A stretch of 64,000 bases of DNA from Actinoplanes oblitus (GTDB taxonomy: Bacteria > Actinomycetota > Actinomycetes > Mycobacteriales > Micromonosporaceae). The first letter of the stretch is position 1, and each line of letters opens with the position of its first letter. The stretch spans positions 1,201,501 to 1,265,500 of the forward strand of contig NZ_CP126980.1 of the NCBI RefSeq assembly GCF_030252345.1. Reading direction: 5' to 3'. Shown here in pieces: positions 59,225 to 64,000 of this stretch. Made by a program: the position numbers and the translations under genes. The notes below the pieces were generated by a model. That model was not told where the DNA came from, did not search any database, and saw nothing but the letters and a program-made list of their open reading frames with translations.

Positions 59225-60637
59225 CTACGCGTCTGCCGGCTTCTCGGTGTCGTCGACGCCCAGCTCGTCGAGGAACGTGCGGGCCCAGCGAGCGACGTCG
59301 TGCGTGCGCAGGTGCCGCTGCATGACCCGCATCCGGCGCTTGAGCTCGGCCGGCTCCGCGTTGATCGCCCGCAGCAGCGCGTCCTTCACCCCGTCCGGGT
59401 CGTGCGGGTTGCACAGGAACGACTGGCGAAGCTCCGTGGCGGCGCCGGCGAACTCGCTGAGGATCAGCGCGCCCCCGGTGTCGCCACGGCAGGCGATGTA
59501 CTCCTTCGCCACCAGGTTCATCCCGTCCCGCAGCGGGGTCACCATCATCACGTCGGCGGCCGCGTACATCGCGGCGAGTTCCTGCTTGCTGACCGATTGA
59601 TGCAGGTAGTGCACGGCCGGGGTGCCGACCTTGCCGAACTCGCCGTTGATCCGGCCGACCTCGCGCTCCACCTTGACCCGCAGCGTCTGGTAGTGCTCGA
59701 CACGCTCCCGGCTGGGCGTCGCCACCTGCACCATCACCGCGTCGCCGACGCTGAGTTTCCCGTCGGCGAGCAGCTCGCGGAACGCCTTGAGGCGCAGCTC
59801 GATGCCCTTGGTGTAGTCCAGCCGGTCGACGCCGAGGATGACCGTTTTCGGGTCGCCGAGCTCGGCCCGGATCTGCTTGGCCCGGGCCTGCACCGACGGG
59901 TCGGCGGCCAGCCGCTCCATCTCCTTGGTGTCGATGCTGATCGGGAACGCGCCGGCTTTCACCTTGCGCCCGTCCACCTGGATCGACTGGCCCTCGTAGC
60001 GCAGGCCGAGCAGGTGCCGGGCCAGCCGGACGAAGTTCTGCGCGGCCAGCCGCTGCTGGAAGCCGACCAGGTCGGCGCCGAGCAGGCCGCGCAGGATCTC
60101 GGCCCGGAACGGCATCTGCATGAACAGCTCGATCGGCGGGAACGGGATGTGCAGGAAGAAGCCGATCCGCAGGTCGGGGCGCATCTCGCGGAGCATCGCG
60201 GGTACCAGCTGGAGCTGGTAGTCCTGCACCCAGACGGTGGCGCCCTCGGCCGCGACGTCCGCCGCTGCCTCGGCGAACCGCTGGTTGACCGCGCGATACG
60301 AGTCCCGCCAGCGGCGCTTGTAGGCGGGCGTCTCGACGGCATCGTGGTAGAGCGGCCAGATCGTCGCGTTCGACTGGCCCTCGTAATAGCGCTCGAGCTC
60401 GTCGGCGCTCAACGGCACCGGATGGATGTGGATGCCTTCGAGGTCGAACGGGTCGGGGGCGGGTCCGTCCCCGCCGGCCCAGCCGATCCACGTGCCACGG
60501 TGCTCGACGAGCACCGGGTGCAGTGCTGTGACCAGGCCGCCCGGGCTGGGCCGCCACTGGCGTTCCCCGCTCGGGAGGGTTACCTCGTCCACGGGCAAAC
60601 GGTTGGCGACGACGACGAAGGAACTTCGTTGGGCCAC
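59225..60637 (-). CDS. otsA: Trehalose-6-phosphate synthase
   Basis: A 470-residue retaining glycosyltransferase GT20 making trehalose-6-phosphate from UDP- or GDP-glucose and glucose-6-phosphate. [78 protein letters not shown] in order. GTG 60637 is chosen because GGAGGT lies nine bases before it; longer frames extend into the promoter. No trehalose phosphatase gene is adjacent. Confidence 0.95.
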   Translation of the reverse strand: MAQRSSFVVVANRLPVDEVTLPSGERQWRPSPGGLVTALHPVLVEHRGTWIGWAGGDGPAPDPFDLEGIHIHPVPLSADELERYYEGQSNATIWPLYHDAVETPAYKRRWRDSYRAVNQRFAEAAADVAAEGATVWVQDYQLQLVPAMLREMRPDLRIGFFLHIPFPPIELFMQMPFRAEILRGLLGADLVGFQQRLAAQNFVRLARHLLGLRYEGQSIQVDGRKVKAGAFPISIDTKEMERLAADPSVQARAKQIRAELGDPKTVILGVDRLDYTKGIELRLKAFRELLADGKLSVGDAVMVQVATPSRERVEHYQTLRVKVEREVGRINGEFGKVGTPAVHYLHQSVSKQELAAMYAAADVMMVTPLRDGMNLVAKEYIACRGDTGGALILSEFAGAATELRQSFLCNPHDPDGVKDALLRAINAEPAELKRRMRVMQRHLRTHDVARWARTFLDELGVDDTEKPADA

Positions 60638-60747
60638 GCTGAGTACACCTCCGGGTGGTTTCTGTTCCCCAGTCGAGCCTACTGTGCGTAGCCGCCTGGG
60701 GTCGTACCCGACTCTGGTCATACGGTTTTTGACCGGGGTGCCATCCT

Positions 60748-61290
60748 GTGCCGGTGAGCCCCCTCGATGATCATTCCCAGCATCGGCGTCCAATCTTCTA
60801 CCCTGTGGTGATCGCCACGGTGCTGCTCACGATCATCGGGATGATCGGCGGGTACCTGCTCAGCGAGCGGAAGGACCGCGCCCCGGTGGTCGCAGCCTCC
60901 ACCGACGCCCCTTCCTATACCCCCTCGGAGGGCCCATCCCTCCTGCCCACCGACGGGTTGTGCCCGCAGCAGACCCAGGACCTCGGGCCCTCGCAGGGCG
61001 CGCAGGGCGAGCTGTCCCAGGTGCTCCGGCGCAGCACCACCCGCGGGACGGCGATCTGGATCTGCCAGGACGATGTCGGCCAGCTCTTCTACCACGCCAA
61101 CAAGGGCGGCGAGTCGGCCGTCTGGGAGGAGGGCAAGACGGCGCTCTTCCTGCGCGGCGTGCGGCTGCTGCCGGACGGCAGCTACGAGGGGACCGCGTCG
61201 GACGGGAGTATCTTCAATCTGAACAACGAACGTCTGCTGATCACCCGCCTCGGCGGCAAGCAGCAGGTCCAGGACTTGGCCCCGGAGTGA
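60748..61290 (+). CDS. Membrane-anchored extracellular protein of unknown function
   Basis: A 180-residue protein: short cytoplasmic N-terminus, TM helix at about 16-40, Ser/Pro linker, and an outer domain with two Cys (LCPQQ and IWICQDD) and beta-type segments ([33 protein letters not shown]). GTG 60748 or GTG 60754 may start it. Not recognised further; resembles conserved Micromonosporaceae proteins next to ettA. Confidence 0.75.
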   Translation: MPVSPLDDHSQHRRPIFYPVVIATVLLTIIGMIGGYLLSERKDRAPVVAASTDAPSYTPSEGPSLLPTDGLCPQQTQDLGPSQGAQGELSQVLRRSTTRGTAIWICQDDVGQLFYHANKGGESAVWEEGKTALFLRGVRLLPDGSYEGTASDGSIFNLNNERLLITRLGGKQQVQDLAPE

Positions 61291-61387
61291 CCGCCAGGGG
61301 TTGACGTTCACGGCGCCCACGGGACCTGGAAAGATTGTCCTTTGATTCCGGCACCGACAACTCACGATCTCGGAGGTAGGGCACACC

Positions 61388-63064
<1,677 letters not shown>

Positions 63065-63096
63065 GCCGATCCGCAGCGGCACACCGAAGCAGCATC

Positions 63097-63627
63097 GTGA
63101 CTGATTCTGGTCGGTTCATCCACGAGGTGCCCGTGCGCTGGTCCGACATGGACGCGTACGGGCACGTCAACAACGCGCGCTTCCTCACGCTGTACGAGGA
63201 GGCGCGCGTCGCGATGTTCTTCGTCGGGGCCCGCAAGCACGGGCTCGGCTCGTTCGAGGAGGGCATCGTGATCGCCCGCCACGAGATCGACTATCTGCGG
63301 CCGGTGGACTTCGGCGAGCCGGTGCGGATCGAGATGTGGATCTCCGAGCTGCGGGCGGCGGCGTTCACCGTGGCGTACGAGCTGTTCGACGACGGGGTGC
63401 TGGCCAGCCGGGCGAAGTCGGTGTGCGTGCCGTACCACCTGGCGAACGGGCATCCGCGGCGGCTCTCGGCCGAGGAGCGGGCGTTCCTGAAGCCCTACCT
63501 CGGGGTTGCCGGGGGCGGGTCCTCCGATCCCGGACGCGGCTCTCCCGATTCCCGGGGTGCCGGGGGCGGCTCTCGCGATTCCGGGACCGCCGGGGGCGGG
63601 CCGCTCGATGCCGGGGGCGGGTCATGA
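63097..63627 (+). CDS. 4HBT-type acyl-CoA thioesterase
   Basis: A 176-residue hot-dog-fold protein. VRWSDMDAYGHVNNARFLTLYEEARV (positions about 13-38) holds the catalytic Asp of the 4-hydroxybenzoyl-CoA thioesterase family. It hydrolyses acyl-CoA of unknown chain type. The last ~40 residues are Gly/Ser/Asp-rich with three (A/S)GGGSRDS-like repeats, unusual for the family. It follows ettA by 32 bp and overlaps the next gene (ATGA). Confidence 0.88.
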   Translation: MTDSGRFIHEVPVRWSDMDAYGHVNNARFLTLYEEARVAMFFVGARKHGLGSFEEGIVIARHEIDYLRPVDFGEPVRIEMWISELRAAAFTVAYELFDDGVLASRAKSVCVPYHLANGHPRRLSAEERAFLKPYLGVAGGGSSDPGRGSPDSRGAGGGSRDSGTAGGGPLDAGGGS

Positions 63628-64000
63628 GTGGGCACGGCCTGCTCGGGGTTCCCGACGCGGGCGCGTTCCTGGCCCGGCTGACCCGGCTTGACCCCTCGGC
63701 ACCGGTCCGATTGCGATCAGTCGGCGGCCGGACCGCGCTCTGGGCGCACCTGCCCTGGGACGTCCTTGTCACCCGCGAGGTGGCCGGCCCCGGGCCGGGC
63801 GACGCCACGGTCTCGGCGGGCGCCCTGCTCGCCGTGCTCGCCGCCGGCGGCGAGGACCTGCCCGAGCGGCGGGACACCCAGTGGCGCTGGCCGCTGCCGC
63901 CGGCCGCGAGCCAGGCGATCGAGTCGGTCGCCGGTGCCGAGCTGACCCGGCTCGCCGTGGCGGCCGCCGGCACGCTGCGGGAGGTGTCCGCGGGCGGGGT
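63624..64000 (+). CDS. Hypothetical protein, 5' part (runs off window)
   Basis: The frame opens with ATG overlapping the thioesterase stop and stays open to the window end (about 125 residues). Ala/Arg-rich with no recognised domain so far: FLARLTRLDPSAPVRLRS, ALWAHLPWDVLVTREV and GALLAVLAAGGEDLPERRD. Good codon bias and coupling support it as real. The C-terminal part is missing. Confidence 0.7.
   Translation, partial: MSGHGLLGVPDAGAFLARLTRLDPSAPVRLRSVGGRTALWAHLPWDVLVTREVAGPGPGDATVSAGALLAVLAAGGEDLPERRDTQWRWPLPPAASQAIESVAGAELTRLAVAAAGTLREVSAGG

Noticed and set aside
56691..60557. 1288-codon minus-strand frame
   Set aside because: Overlaps cobT and cysG on the other strand and runs out of frame through otsA; only the otsA frame has a recognised product.

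Overview
The window looks like chromosome of a high-GC actinobacterium, most likely Micromonosporaceae (Actinoplanes-like). The reasons are the strong G/C third-position bias, frequent GTG starts, ATGA/GTGA gene overlaps, and typical actinobacterial families: a MhuD-type haem-degrading enzyme, a mycothiol-dependent-isomerase-like DinB protein, an ANTAR regulator, MHYT and SARP-like proteins, and a c-di-AMP riboswitch in front of an NlpC/P60 hydrolase. Genus is an inference; no rRNA is present.

Layout. 1-6.1 kb: end of an MFS transporter overlapping a GH13 alpha-glucosidase, an HD-type alarmone-hydrolase-like protein, an MHYT sensor, and a small leftward operon (nucleotidyltransferase, BON-like protein, metallophosphoesterase, 47-aa membrane peptide). 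6.2-14.6 kb: tail-anchored thymidylate-kinase-like protein, SDR, a group 2 sigma factor, NlpC/P60 hydrolase under a ydaO-type riboswitch, small conserved proteins, a GAF-ANTAR regulator and the MhuD homologue. 14.6-22.8 kb: MarR/MFS drug-efflux operon, methyltransferase, truncated SARP, NarL-type regulator, a large membrane-anchored protein, SerA and a DMT-type transporter. 22.8-28.2 kb: an OmpR-type two-component system divergent from a lipoprotein and a MacAB-like (adaptor/ATPase/permease) exporter. The intergenic region carries an 11-bp-spaced direct repeat and a long inverted repeat, so the two units are probably coupled.

29.5-37.0 kb: a ~7.4-kb genomic island in the 3' end of a tRNA-Arg(TCT). 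The displaced tRNA end lies at 29548-29590, the intact tRNA at 36963-37035, and a decayed tyrosine-integrase end lies beside the tRNA. The cargo has visibly lower GC. It consists of an XRE/phosphoribosyltransferase-like regulator with an inositol-monophosphatase-family enzyme, divergent from two small proteins, a radical SAM/SPASM enzyme, a translationally coupled 54-aa peptide ending GCGDDNPYN, and an aminoglycoside-phosphotransferase-fold kinase. I read it as a candidate RiPP (modified peptide) system that I cannot match to a named one; it is the most interesting feature of the window.

37-64 kb: housekeeping and cobalamin genes. The B12 genes are scattered: cobD-cobQ, a cobB-like gene that has lost its amidotransferase cysteine and gained a repeat tail, and cobC/cobT/cysG-type genes. 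Interspersed are a second SSB, HtpX-like and M20 peptidases, a flavin monooxygenase with a decayed repeat at its 3' end, an ATP-dependent DNA ligase preceded by a degenerate minisatellite, SURF1, a class A PBP, OtsA, the ABC-F protein EttA and a thioesterase. No CRISPR, rRNA or intact insertion sequence was seen.
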